DNA of 64,000 bases, taken from positions 18,617 to 82,616 of the forward strand of contig NZ_JAER01000020.1 in NCBI RefSeq assembly GCF_000519005.1, written 5' to 3'. Source of the DNA: Nocardioides sp. J54 (GTDB taxonomy: Bacteria; Actinomycetota; Actinomycetes; Propionibacteriales; Nocardioidaceae). The translations under genes and the position numbers were made by a program. Shown here piece by piece: positions 37,394-45,549 of the stretch. Under the pieces are notes generated by a model. It was not told the origin of the DNA and ran no database searches. It saw only the letters and a list, made by a program, of their open reading frames with translations. How positions within the stretch are numbered: the first letter of the stretch is position 1; every line of letters starts with the position of its first letter.

Positions 37394-37441
37394 CAACCAG
37401 CGAGGGCAACCAGCGAGCAAACAGCGAGGGCAACCAGCGAG
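37394..37441. repeat. 24-bp tandem repeat upstream of thiL
   Basis: Two copies of a 24-base unit (CAACCAGCGAGGG plus CAACCAGCGAG) differ by one base (CAAACAGCGAGGG in the second), making four CAGCGAG motifs spaced 13, 11 and 13 bases apart. It lies 42 bases before the thiL ATG. No TPP-riboswitch core is visible. Confidence 0.65.
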
Positions 37442-37482
37442 TGCGGTGCAGACCGGCCGCACCCGTCTGGTGGGATGGGGAC

Positions 37483-38463
37483 ATGACTTCGGGCACCGAC
37501 CGCGACGCGACCCTCGCCGAGCTCGGCGAGTTCGGCCTCATCGGACGGATCGGCGAGCTCGTCGCCGCGACGGCGCCGGGTGAGGACGTGCTGGTCGGCC
37601 CCGGCGACGACGCCGCGGTCATGCGGGTGCGCAAGGGCCACGTCGTCGTCTCCACCGACGTGATGGTCGAGGGCCGCCACTTCCGGCGCGACTGGGCCGA
37701 CGCCGCCGACGTGGGCGCCCGCGCCGCTGCGCAGAACCTCTCGGACATCAACGCGATGGGCGGGCGCGCGCAGTGGATGACGGTCGCCCTCGCCGGACCG
37801 GCGGACCTCCCGGCCGGCTGGGCCCTCGACTTCACCCGCGGCTTCGCCGAGGAGTGCGCCAAGGTCGGCGCCGGACTCGTCGGCGGCGACGTCAGCCGCG
37901 CGGACCAGGTCGTCGTCTCGGTCACCGCGATCGGGGCGTGCACCGTCTCGCCCGTCCTCCGGTCCGGTGCGGCCCCCGGCGACGTGCTCGCGATCTGCGG
38001 CCGCCAGGGCTGGGCGGCCGGCGGGCTCGCCGTCCTCGGGCGGGGCTTCCGCTCGCCCCGGGTGCTGGTCGAGGCCTACCGACGCCCCGAGCCGCCCTAC
38101 GACGCCGGCCAGGTCGCGGCGGAGGCGGGCGCGACGTCGATGATCGACATCTCCGACGGCCTGCTCGCGGAGGCACTGCACCTCGCCGAGGACTCCGGCG
38201 TCTCCATCGACGTCACCACCGCCTCCTTCGAGGTCCCCGAGCCGCTCCTCGCGGTCGGGCAGGCGCTCGGCGCCGACCCGATGACGTTCATCCTCGGCGG
38301 CGGGGACGACCACGCCCTGCTCGCCACCTTCCCGGCCGGCACTGCGCTGCCCGACGGCTGGACCCGCATCGGATCGGTCGGACCGGCCCCGGTCGAGGGC
38401 GACCCACGGGTCACGGTCGACGGGGCGTCGTACGACGGCCCGACCGGGTGGTCGCACTTCTGA
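37483..38463 (+). CDS. thiL: Thiamine-monophosphate kinase
   Basis: A 326-residue AIR-synthase-fold enzyme that phosphorylates thiamine monophosphate to the active diphosphate. Key parts are VLVGPGDDAAVMRVRKG for Mg-ATP, STDVMVEGRHFRRDWADAAD, QNLSDINAMGGRAQWMTVAL, GLVGGDVSRADQVVVSVTAI, and SMIDISDGLLAEALHLAEDS. The ATG is at 37483. The position after the ddl/DUF3515 block matches M. tuberculosis thiL. A tandem repeat lies upstream. Confidence 0.95.
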   Translation: MTSGTDRDATLAELGEFGLIGRIGELVAATAPGEDVLVGPGDDAAVMRVRKGHVVVSTDVMVEGRHFRRDWADAADVGARAAAQNLSDINAMGGRAQWMTVALAGPADLPAGWALDFTRGFAEECAKVGAGLVGGDVSRADQVVVSVTAIGACTVSPVLRSGAAPGDVLAICGRQGWAAGGLAVLGRGFRSPRVLVEAYRRPEPPYDAGQVAAEAGATSMIDISDGLLAEALHLAEDSGVSIDVTTASFEVPEPLLAVGQALGADPMTFILGGGDDHALLATFPAGTALPDGWTRIGSVGPAPVEGDPRVTVDGASYDGPTGWSHF

Positions 38464-38498
38464 GGGCTGCCCCGCCGCCGCACGGGTAACAAGCGGTC

Positions 38499-39128
38499 AT
38501 GGACCACGCCCAGCTCGCGCTCGCCCCCCGGACGCTGTCCTTCGGCCCGCTGACCATCACCTACGACGAGCGCGTCCTCGAGCCGCGCACCTGGACGACG
38601 TTGCAGTCGTACTGGGCGCGCGAGCTCCTCGAGGACGTCCCCGACGGTCCCGTGCTCGAGCTGTGCAGCGGCGCCGGGCACATCGGGCTGCTCACGGTGC
38701 ACGACACCGACCGCCGACTGGTGTGCGTCGACGTCGACCCCATCGCCTGCGGCTACGCCACGCTCAACGCCCGCGCGGCCGGCCTGGCCGACCAGGTCGA
38801 GGTGCGCAACACCGCGATCAGCACGCTGCCGGCCCACGAGGTCTACCCGCTGATCATGGCGGACCCGCCGTGGGTGCGCAGCGAGCAGCTGGTCTGCTTC
38901 CCGGCCGACCCGATCCTGGCGATCGACGGCGGCCCCGACGGGCTGGGGCTGGCGCGCGAGTGCGTGCGGACCATCGACCGGCACCTGCACCCCGAGGGGG
39001 CGGCGCTGCTGCAGCTGGGCTCCCTGGAGCAGGCCCGCACGGTGCGCGACCAGCTGCCCGCGACCCTGCGCGCGACCGACGCCCGGGCCGAGCCGGGGCG
39101 CGGGCTGGTCCTGCTGCTGCAGCGCTGA
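38499..39128 (+). CDS. Class I SAM-dependent methyltransferase
   Basis: A 209-residue methyltransferase. The SAM-binding motif is PVLELCSGAGHIGLLTVHD near residue 50, the acidic loop end is LVCVDVDPIACGYATLN, and the catalytic loop is LIMADPPWVRSEQL, a D-P-P-W variant of the N-P-P-Y motif used to methylate amide or ring nitrogens. It resembles PrmC/HemK-type N5-glutamine or RNA methyltransferases, but the substrate cannot be assigned. It follows thiL by 36 bases and is convergent with rpmB across a strong hairpin. Confidence 0.82.
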   Translation: MDHAQLALAPRTLSFGPLTITYDERVLEPRTWTTLQSYWARELLEDVPDGPVLELCSGAGHIGLLTVHDTDRRLVCVDVDPIACGYATLNARAAGLADQVEVRNTAISTLPAHEVYPLIMADPPWVRSEQLVCFPADPILAIDGGPDGLGLARECVRTIDRHLHPEGAALLQLGSLEQARTVRDQLPATLRATDARAEPGRGLVLLLQR

Positions 39129-39146
39129 GGAACGCTGGAAAAAGCA

Positions 39147-39179
39147 CTGACCCGTCGCCCCTGAGGGGCGACGGGTCAG
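39147..39179 (-). terminator. Terminator of rpmB, shared by convergent genes
   Basis: A perfect 15-base stem (CTGACCCGTCGCCCC and its complement) with loop TGA. On the minus strand it is followed by TGCTTTTTCC, a clear T-run for rpmB. On the plus strand there is no T-run, so it only weakly ends the methyltransferase transcript. Confidence 0.85.
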
Positions 39180-39192
39180 CAGAAGACTGAGG

Positions 39193-39378
39193 TCAGCGCG
39201 AGACCTTGCCGGCCTTGATGCAGCCGGTGCACACGTTGAGCCGCTTCGGGGTGCCGTTGACGACGGCGCGCACCCGCTGGATGTTGGGGTCGAAGCGGCG
39301 CTTGGTGATCTTGCGCGACCACGGCCGGTTGTTGCCGAAGATCGGCTTCTTGTCGCAGATGTCGCACACGGCGGCCAT
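39193..39378 (-). CDS. rpmB: 50S ribosomal protein L28
   Basis: A 61-residue L28 protein. It carries paired zinc-ribbon cysteines (CDICDKKP and CTGCIKAGK), so it is the zinc-containing (C+) form; species with a zinc-free paralogue keep that copy elsewhere under Zur control. The start ATG has AGGAG six bases upstream. It has its own strong terminator. In this synteny it stands divergent from the DhaL-domain gene, as near Rv2975a in M. tuberculosis. Confidence 0.95.
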   Translation of the reverse strand: MAAVCDICDKKPIFGNNRPWSRKITKRRFDPNIQRVRAVVNGTPKRLNVCTGCIKAGKVSR

Positions 39379-39510
39379 GGGTAACTCCTGAGATCGCATC
39401 AGCTTGCTTAAGTCGGTCGGCCCGCGCGCGGACGGCGCTTCAGGCAACCGGATGAGGATAGCCGAGGAAGGTCCGGCGACCGAAATCGACGGAGGCCGAG
39501 GCCCGACCAC

Positions 39511-39516
39511 TATCGT
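39511..39516 (+). promoter_or_regulatory. -10 box TATCGT for a leaderless start
   Basis: Seven bases separate TATCGT from the GTG at 39524. This spacing argues for 39524 over the in-frame GTGs at 39515 and 39533. Confidence 0.45.
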
Positions 39517-39523
39517 GACCCCG

Positions 39524-41293
39524 GTGGAGGGAGTGACGACGACCGGGGTGCCCGGCGGGGGGCAGCAGGACCAGGGCGTCACCCTGGAGACCGTCGTCCG
39601 CTTCGTCGACATCGCCGTCGACGCGCTGGCCGAGGCCCGCGAGGAGATCGACGCGCTCAACATCTTCCCGGTGCCCGACGGGGACACCGGCACGAACATG
39701 TACCTCACCCTCGTCGCCGCCCGGGATGCCGTGCGGGAGGCGCAGGCCGCGCCCGACGCCGACCGGGCCGACGTGCTGCACGCGCTGGGCCGGGGCGCGC
39801 TCCTCGGAGCCCGCGGCAACTCCGGGGTGATCCTCAGCGAGATGATCGGTGCTTCCGCCCGCCGGATCGCCACCGCCGACGCCGAGGAGGCGTACGCCGC
39901 CGTGGTCGCCGACGCGCTGCGGATGGCCGCCGACGCCAGCTACGCCGCGGTGGGGGAGCCGGTCGAGGGCACGATGCTGACCGTGCTCCGGGCCGCGGCG
40001 GACGCCGCGCTCGAGTGTGCTGCCCGGCCCGGTGCGCGCACCGCCGACGTCTTCACCACCGCGGCCGCGGCCGCGCGCGAGGCGCTGGGCCACACCCCCG
40101 AGCAGCTCGAGGTGCTCGCCCAGGCCGGCGTCATCGACGCCGGCGGTCGCGGGCTCTCGGTGATCCTGGACGCGGCGGAGAACGTCCTGACCGGACGCCG
40201 GCCGATCCCGGTCACCGCTCCGCTCGGCAGCCACGTGATCCCGGTCCCGCAGGTTGCGACGGCCGGCGGCGACCTCTGCGAGGACGGCCCGGCGTACGAG
40301 GTCATGTACCTCCTCGACACGACGGGCACGGGAGGCACGAAAGGCACGGGGGACACCGGCGACACCGCGGCCCTGCTGCGCACCCGCCTCGGCCAGCTCG
40401 GCGACTCGGTCGTCGTCGTCGGCGGCGAGGGCCTGTGGAACGTCCACGTGCACACCGACGACGTCGGCGCGGCGATCGAGGCCGGGCTCGACCACGGCCG
40501 GCCGCACCGGATCCGGGTCACCCACTTCGCCGAGCAGGTCGCCCGCGCGGGCCAGGAGCACGGCCACGGCCACGGCCACGGGCACGGGCGCGACGACGAC
40601 GCGCCCGCACCGGCGTCGCTCGCCGGGCGCCGGGTGGTCGCCGTCGCCGCCGGCCCCGGCCTCGCGTCGCTCTTCGAGGAGGCCGGCGCGGTCGTCGTCC
40701 AGGGTGGTCCGGGGCGCCGCCCGTCCACGGGCGAGCTGCTCGAGGCGATCACCGGTTGCGGGGCGCGCGAGGTCGTCGTGCTCCCGAACGACGAGCCGAC
40801 CGTCCGCGCCGCCCACGCCGCCGCCAGCACGGCCGAGGCCGACCACGGCGCCCGCGGGATGCGGGTCTCGGTGATCCCGACCCACGCCCAGGTGCAGGGC
40901 CTGGCCGCGCTGGCCGTCCACGAGCCCGGCCGCGGCTTCGACCAGGACGTCACGGAGATGACCGCGACGGCCCGCCACGTGCGCCACGGCGCCGTCACGG
41001 TCGCCGCGAAGCAGGCGATGACCATGGCCGGCCCGTGCGAGCCCGGCGACGCGCTGGGTGTCATCGCAGGCGACTTCGCGGTGGTCGGCGACGACCTCGG
41101 CGCGGTCGCCCTCATCGTCCTCGACCGCCTGCTGGCCGCGGGCGGCGAGCTGGTCACGATCGTGGCTGGCGTCGACGGTGCCGGGCTGGCCGACCAGGCC
41201 GCGGCGTGGGTCGAGGAGCACCACCCCCATGTCGACGTCGTGGTGTACGACGGAGGCCAGCAGCGCTACCCGCTGCTGCTGTCCGTCGAATGA
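39524..41293 (+). CDS. DhaL (DAK2)-domain protein, FakA/YloV-like
   Basis: A 589-residue protein like the fatty-acid kinase catalytic subunit FakA. The N-terminal DhaL domain has INIFPVPDGDTG-like residues (ALNIFPVPDGDTGTNMYLTL) binding Mg-ATP, and RGALLGARGNSGVILSEMI. The C-terminal half matches the FakA-like domain (VVVLPNDEPTVRAAHAAAST). Phosphorylation of fatty acids bound by a FakB partner is the family role; no fakB is nearby. A (His-Gly)5 run lies near residue 350. It precedes recG, as in M. tuberculosis (Rv2974c-Rv2973c). Confidence 0.88.
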   Translation: MEGVTTTGVPGGGQQDQGVTLETVVRFVDIAVDALAEAREEIDALNIFPVPDGDTGTNMYLTLVAARDAVREAQAAPDADRADVLHALGRGALLGARGNSGVILSEMIGASARRIATADAEEAYAAVVADALRMAADASYAAVGEPVEGTMLTVLRAAADAALECAARPGARTADVFTTAAAAAREALGHTPEQLEVLAQAGVIDAGGRGLSVILDAAENVLTGRRPIPVTAPLGSHVIPVPQVATAGGDLCEDGPAYEVMYLLDTTGTGGTKGTGDTGDTAALLRTRLGQLGDSVVVVGGEGLWNVHVHTDDVGAAIEAGLDHGRPHRIRVTHFAEQVARAGQEHGHGHGHGHGRDDDAPAPASLAGRRVVAVAAGPGLASLFEEAGAVVVQGGPGRRPSTGELLEAITGCGAREVVVLPNDEPTVRAAHAAASTAEADHGARGMRVSVIPTHAQVQGLAALAVHEPGRGFDQDVTEMTATARHVRHGAVTVAAKQAMTMAGPCEPGDALGVIAGDFAVVGDDLGAVALIVLDRLLAAGGELVTIVAGVDGAGLADQAAAWVEEHHPHVDVVVYDGGQQRYPLLLSVE

Positions 41294-41318
41294 CCCGAAC
41301 CGCAGGAGACACCCACCC

Positions 41319-43577
41319 GTGGCGATCACGTTCGACTCCCCGCTGACCGCGGTCCTCGGTGCCGCGAAGCCCGCGCAGCGCAAGAGGTTCGCCGACGGGC
41401 TCGGCCTGCAGACGGTCGGCGACCTGCTGCACCACTTCCCGCGGCGCTACCTCGAGACCGGGTCGCTGACCCGGGTGTCCGACCTGCGCATCGGCCAGCT
41501 GCTGTGCGTGGTGGGCGAGATCGAGGACTGCGTGATCCGGTCCCACCAGGACCGTCGTACCGGCCGCACGGCCTTCCGCGTGGAGGCGATGCTGCGCACC
41601 GGCGGCCCGAGCCTGCGGATGACCTTCTTCGGCTCCAACCGCCGCACGGCCGAGTGGCACGCGTCGCGGGTCGCCGTGGGCAACCGCGGTGTGTTCCTGG
41701 GCAAGGCCGACCGCTTCCGCGACCAGTGGCAGCTCACGAACCCCCAGCTCAGCATCTTCGGCATGGGCGACGAGGGCGAGGACAGTGCCGTGCAGGAGGT
41801 GCTGGAGTTCGGCGAGCTCTACCCGATCTACCCGCTCACCAAGGGGCTGCAGACCTGGGACGTCGCCCGGGCGGTGAAGTTCGCCCGCTCCGTGGTCGAG
41901 GGCGTCGAGGAGGTGCTGCCCGCCCCCCTCCGTGACGAGTACGACGTCATCGACATCGAGACCGCCTACGAGTGGGTCCACCGCCCCGAGACCCGCGAGC
42001 AGGTCGCCCGGGCGCACCACCGGTTCCGCTTCGAGGAGGCCCTGGTCACCCAGCTCGTGCTCGGTCGGCGTCGCCGCGCCGTGCGGGCGCGGGGCGCGAC
42101 GGCCCGCGACGGCGGCGACGGCGCCCTGCTGCGGGCCTTCGACCAGCGGCTGCCGTTCGAGCTCACCGCCGGCCAGGCGGCCGTCGGCAAGGAGATCGAG
42201 CAGGACCTCGCCCAGCCGCACCCGATGAACCGGCTGCTCCAGGGCGAGGTCGGCTCCGGCAAGACGCTGGTCGCGCTGCGCGCGATGCTGCGCGTCGTCG
42301 ACTCCGGCGGGCAGGCCGCGCTGCTCGCACCCACCGAGGTCCTCGCCCAGCAGCACCATCGTTCGATCGTCGCCATGCTCGGCGACCTCGCCGAGGGCGG
42401 CACGATCTTCGGGTCGGGGGAGGGGACCCGCGTCGAGCTGCTCACCGGTTCGATGAGCAAGACCCAGCGCACCGCCCCGCTCTCCCGGATCGCCAGCGGC
42501 GAGGCGGGCATCGTCATCGGCACCCACGCCCTGCTGGAGGACCAGGTCTCCTTCGCCGACCTCGGGCTGGTCGTCGTCGACGAGCAGCACCGCTTCGGCG
42601 TCGAGCAGCGCGCGGCCCTCACGGACAAGGCCGCCACGCCGCCGCACCTGCTCGTGATGACCGCCACCCCGATCCCGCGGACCGTCGCGATGACGGTCTT
42701 CGGCGACCTCGAGACCTCGACGCTGACCGAGCTGCCTGCCGGGCGCGCGCCGATCCAGAGCAACGTGGTCCCGCTCGCCGACCACCCCGGCTGGATCAGC
42801 CGGGTGTGGGAGCGGGTGCGCGAGGAGGTCGGCAAGGGGCACCAGGTCTACGTCGTGTGCCCCCGGATCTCCGGCGACGAGGCGGAGGCCGGCCAGGTCG
42901 ACGCCGTCGACCGGCTCGCGGACGACGAGGGCGACACCGCCGGCACCGCGGTCCTGCCGCCCGGCAAGGCCGCCGCGGTCGAGGAGGTCGTCGAGCGCCT
43001 CGGCAGCGGACCGCTCGAGGGCCTGCGCATCGCCCGGCTCCACGGCCGGCTCCCGGCCGACGAGAAGGACGCGACCATGCGCGCCTTCGCGGCCGGCGAG
43101 GTCGACGTCCTCGTGTCCACCACCGTCATCGAGGTCGGCGTCGACGTCGCCAACGCCACCGCGATGGTGATCCTCGACGCCGACCGGTTCGGCGTCTCCC
43201 AGCTCCATCAGCTGCGCGGCCGCGTCGGCCGTGGCGGCCTGCCCGGCCTGTGCCTGCTCGTCACGCACACCGACGCCGAGTCGCCGGCCCGCGAGCGGCT
43301 GGAGGCCGTCGCCAGCACCACCGACGGCTTCGCGCTCAGTCGCGTCGACCTCGAGATGCGCCGTGAGGGCGACGTCCTCGGCGCCTCGCAGGCCGGTCGC
43401 CGCTCCAGCCTGGAGAACCTCCGCGTGCTGCGCGACGAGGACACCATCGTCGAGGCGCGCGCGGCCGCCGAGGGCCTGCTCGACGCGAGCCCCGACCTGG
43501 CCCAGGCGCCCGGCCTCGCCGCCGCCGTCACCGAGCTCGAGCGGTCCCAGCTGGCCGGCTTCGTGGACAAGTCCTGA
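41319..43577 (+). CDS. recG: ATP-dependent DNA helicase RecG
   Basis: A 752-residue branch-migrating helicase that reverses stalled forks and processes Holliday junctions. The N-terminal wedge/OB part is followed by Walker A LLQGEVGSGKTLVALRAML near residue 310, the DExH-type LVVVDEQHRFGVEQR, MTATPIPRT, and the C-terminal helicase lobe VLVSTTVIEVGVDVANATAM with LHQLRGRVGRG. The GTG start has AGGAG ten bases upstream. It is 25 bases after the DhaL gene, and rsmD follows ten bases after its stop. Confidence 0.97.
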   Translation: MAITFDSPLTAVLGAAKPAQRKRFADGLGLQTVGDLLHHFPRRYLETGSLTRVSDLRIGQLLCVVGEIEDCVIRSHQDRRTGRTAFRVEAMLRTGGPSLRMTFFGSNRRTAEWHASRVAVGNRGVFLGKADRFRDQWQLTNPQLSIFGMGDEGEDSAVQEVLEFGELYPIYPLTKGLQTWDVARAVKFARSVVEGVEEVLPAPLRDEYDVIDIETAYEWVHRPETREQVARAHHRFRFEEALVTQLVLGRRRRAVRARGATARDGGDGALLRAFDQRLPFELTAGQAAVGKEIEQDLAQPHPMNRLLQGEVGSGKTLVALRAMLRVVDSGGQAALLAPTEVLAQQHHRSIVAMLGDLAEGGTIFGSGEGTRVELLTGSMSKTQRTAPLSRIASGEAGIVIGTHALLEDQVSFADLGLVVVDEQHRFGVEQRAALTDKAATPPHLLVMTATPIPRTVAMTVFGDLETSTLTELPAGRAPIQSNVVPLADHPGWISRVWERVREEVGKGHQVYVVCPRISGDEAEAGQVDAVDRLADDEGDTAGTAVLPPGKAAAVEEVVERLGSGPLEGLRIARLHGRLPADEKDATMRAFAAGEVDVLVSTTVIEVGVDVANATAMVILDADRFGVSQLHQLRGRVGRGGLPGLCLLVTHTDAESPARERLEAVASTTDGFALSRVDLEMRREGDVLGASQAGRRSSLENLRVLRDEDTIVEARAAAEGLLDASPDLAQAPGLAAAVTELERSQLAGFVDKS

Positions 43578-43587
43578 GGAGGCCCGG

Positions 43588-44199
43588 GTGACCCGGATCA
43601 TCGCCGGGGTCGCAGGCGGGCGCCGCCTGCAGACCCCGAAGGGCGAGCAGACCCGCCCGACCAGCGACCGCGTGCGCGAGGCGCTGTTCTCCGCCGTCGA
43701 GGCGTGGGCGGGCTCCCTGCACGACCTGCGCTTCCTCGACCTGTACGCCGGCTCCGGCGCCATCGGGCTCGAGGCGTGGTCGCGCGGCGTGGCGGCCGTG
43801 ACCCTGGTCGAGGCGGACCGGCGCACGGCCGACCTGGTCCGCGCCAACGCCCGCAGCGTCGGCTGCGACGTCGCCGAGGTCGTGGCCAGGTCGGTGGCGA
43901 GCGTGCTCGCCGAGCCCGCCCGGTCGCCGTACGACATCGTCTTCGCGGACCCGCCGTACCCGCTCGCCGACGACGCCGTCGCCGCGGACCTCGCTGCCCT
44001 CGTCGCGCACGGCTGGCTCGCCGACGGCGCCCTGGTCGTCGTCGAGCGCTCGCGGCGCAGCCCGGAGCCGGCCTGGCCCGACGGCCTCGAGCCGCTGCCC
44101 GGCAAGCGGCGGCTGAAGAAGTACGGCGAGACCCACCTGTGGCTGGCCGAGGCGGCCGGGGAGAGCGTCGACACGGCGACCGATAGCCTCGCCCCATGA
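43588..44199 (+). CDS. rsmD: 16S rRNA (guanine966-N2)-methyltransferase
   Basis: A 203-residue methyltransferase modifying G966 of 16S rRNA. Features are the N-terminal TRIIAGVAGGRRLQTPKG, RPTSDRVREALFSAVEAW, the SAM motif FLDLYAGSGAIGLEAWSRG, and the catalytic IVFADPPYPL. GTG start with GAGGAGG seven bases upstream. The stop overlaps the coaD ATG by four bases. The rsmD-coaD pair is conserved widely. Confidence 0.95.
   Translation: MTRIIAGVAGGRRLQTPKGEQTRPTSDRVREALFSAVEAWAGSLHDLRFLDLYAGSGAIGLEAWSRGVAAVTLVEADRRTADLVRANARSVGCDVAEVVARSVASVLAEPARSPYDIVFADPPYPLADDAVAADLAALVAHGWLADGALVVVERSRRSPEPAWPDGLEPLPGKRRLKKYGETHLWLAEAAGESVDTATDSLAP
44184..44189 (+). promoter_or_regulatory. Internal -10 box TAGCCT before coaD
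   Basis: TAGCCT lies within the last codons of rsmD, six bases before the coaD ATG, so coaD may have its own leaderless promoter besides read-through from rsmD. Confidence 0.4.
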
Positions 44200-44684
44200 C
44201 GCGCGCGGTGTGCCCCGGCTCCTTCGACCCGGTGACCAACGGCCACGTCGACATCTTCCGGCGGGCCTCGGCCCTCTTCGACGAGCTGGTCGTGGCCACC
44301 GGGACCAACATCTCGAAGTCGCGGCTCTTCGACCCCGAGGAGCGGCTGGAGATGCTCCGCGAGGCGTGCGCCGACCTGCCGAACGTCACGGTGATGGGCT
44401 TCACCGGCCTGATCGTCGACTTCTGCAAGGAGATCGGTGCCCAGGCCATCGTCAAGGGCCTGCGCGGCGGCAACGACTACGAGTACGAGCTGCCGATGGC
44501 GCAGATGAACGCCCACCTGACCGGCGTCGAGACCGTCTTCGTCCCCACGACGGCCAGCCTCGGCTACGTGTCGTCCAGCCTGGTCAAGGAGGTCGCCTCC
44601 CTCGGCGGCGACATCTCCGGCCTGGTCCCGCCCACCGTGCACGCCCGCCTGTCGGCGCGGCTGGCCGCCAGGACGGGGGAGTGA
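44196..44684 (+). CDS. coaD: Phosphopantetheine adenylyltransferase
   Basis: A 162-residue nucleotidyltransferase making dephospho-CoA. The T/HxGH motif is GSFDPVTNGHVDIF at residues about 7-20, followed by GTNISKSRLFDPEERLEML and the substrate loop KGLRGGNDYEYELPMAQMN; the ISSSxVRE-type end is YVSSSLVKEVASLGGD. It is the penultimate step of coenzyme A synthesis. It overlaps rsmD by four bases. Confidence 0.97.
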   Translation: MTRAVCPGSFDPVTNGHVDIFRRASALFDELVVATGTNISKSRLFDPEERLEMLREACADLPNVTVMGFTGLIVDFCKEIGAQAIVKGLRGGNDYEYELPMAQMNAHLTGVETVFVPTTASLGYVSSSLVKEVASLGGDISGLVPPTVHARLSARLAARTGE

Positions 44685-44697
44685 CCCGGTGAGTGAT

Positions 44698-44727
44698 TTG
44701 GAACCGTCACAGGCGCCCCACTACGAT
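44698..44727 (+). promoter_or_regulatory. Promoter of the DUF177-rpmF-rnc operon
   Basis: TTGGAA (44698-44703), 18 bases, then TACGAT (44722-44727). Transcription should start near 44734, leaving a leader of fewer than ten bases before the GTG at 44742. Confidence 0.65.
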
Positions 44728-44741
44728 TGCTCCGATCTGTT

Positions 44742-45320
44742 GTGCCCGGACCTGGAAGTGATCCCCTGAACGGCCTGGACCCGAGAGCGCCGCTCGTGCT
44801 CGATACTCGCGAGCTCGGACGCCGCCCGGGGTCCCAGCGTCAGGTGTCGCGGACAGTGCCGGCCCCGGCAGATCTGGGCATCGAAGTCCTCTCCGTCCCC
44901 GAGGGCGCGCCGGTCGAGCTCGACCTGCGCCTGGAGGCGGTCATGGAAGGCGTGCTCGTCACCGGTTCGGCCTCGGCCGCGCTGGAGGGTGAGTGCGTGC
45001 GGTGCCTGGAACCGATCCGAGAAGACCTCGAGGTGACGTTCCAGGAGCTGTTCGTCTACGACGACATCCGTGACGCCGAGGGAGCCGAGGAGGACGACGA
45101 GGTCAGCATGCTGCAGGACGACCTGGTCGACCTGCAGCCGCTGCTGCGGGACGCGGTGGTGCTCGCACTGCCGTTCCAGCCCTTGTGCCAGGACGACTGT
45201 CCCGGGTTGTGCACCGAGTGCGGTGTGCGGCTCGCGGACGACCCGGACCACACGCACGAGGCTGCGATCGACCCGCGGTGGGCGAAGCTGGCCGAGCTCG
45301 ACCAAGACCCCACGGACTGA
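44742..45320 (+). CDS. DUF177 (YceD-like) protein
   Basis: A 192-residue protein of the YceD/DUF177 family, which lies before rpmF in most bacteria and has been linked to 23S rRNA accumulation. Four conserved Cys are visible: [12 protein letters not shown], then [15 protein letters not shown], suggesting metal binding. The [20 protein letters not shown] start is typical for actinobacteria. The GTG at 44742 was chosen because it is the first start after the predicted transcription start; a TTG at 44727 lies inside the -10 box. Confidence 0.9.
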   Translation: MPGPGSDPLNGLDPRAPLVLDTRELGRRPGSQRQVSRTVPAPADLGIEVLSVPEGAPVELDLRLEAVMEGVLVTGSASAALEGECVRCLEPIREDLEVTFQELFVYDDIRDAEGAEEDDEVSMLQDDLVDLQPLLRDAVVLALPFQPLCQDDCPGLCTECGVRLADDPDHTHEAAIDPRWAKLAELDQDPTD

Positions 45321-45323
45321 CGA

Positions 45324-45342
45324 AGCGCTCGTCCCGAGCGCT
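45324..45342 (+). promoter_or_regulatory. Hairpin between DUF177 and rpmF
   Basis: AGCGCTCG-TCC-CGAGCGCT, an eight-base perfect stem with a three-base loop, lies in the 43-base gap before rpmF. It leaves the AAGGAG ribosome site free and may stabilise the processed rpmF mRNA or adjust relative expression. Confidence 0.5.
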
Positions 45343-45363
45343 CCCCGAACCAAGGAGAAGACA

Positions 45364-45549
45364 GTGGCTGTTCCGAAGCGGAAGATGTCGCGCAGCAACA
45401 CGCGTCACCGTCGCTCGCAGTGGAAGGCTGTCGCCCCGTCGCTGGTGACCTGCGCCAACCCGGCCTGCGGCGCCAAGCACCTGCCGCACCGTGCCTGCGG
45501 CACCTGCGGCCAGTACGGCGCGCGCGCCGACCGCCGCCAGGTCCTCTGA
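45364..45549 (+). CDS. rpmF: 50S ribosomal protein L32
   Basis: A 61-residue L32 protein with the basic N-terminus ([20 protein letters not shown]) and a zinc ribbon of four Cys ([19 protein letters not shown]). The GTG start has AAGGAGAAGACA upstream. It lies in the conserved DUF177-rpmF-rnc order; the annotated rnc start falls inside this gene. Confidence 0.97.
   Translation: MAVPKRKMSRSNTRHRRSQWKAVAPSLVTCANPACGAKHLPHRACGTCGQYGARADRRQVL

Noticed and set aside
37394..37441. CRISPR array
   Set aside because: Units are 11-13 bases apart with no spacers, and no cas gene is nearby. It is a simple tandem repeat.
37324..37482. TPP riboswitch before thiL
   Set aside because: The conserved CUGAGA and related core segments of the TPP aptamer are not present; only a tandem repeat is seen.
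41154..44642. 1162-codon open frame on the minus strand opposite recG, rsmD and coaD
   Set aside because: It crosses three well-recognised genes on the other strand and has no ribosome site or protein-like features.
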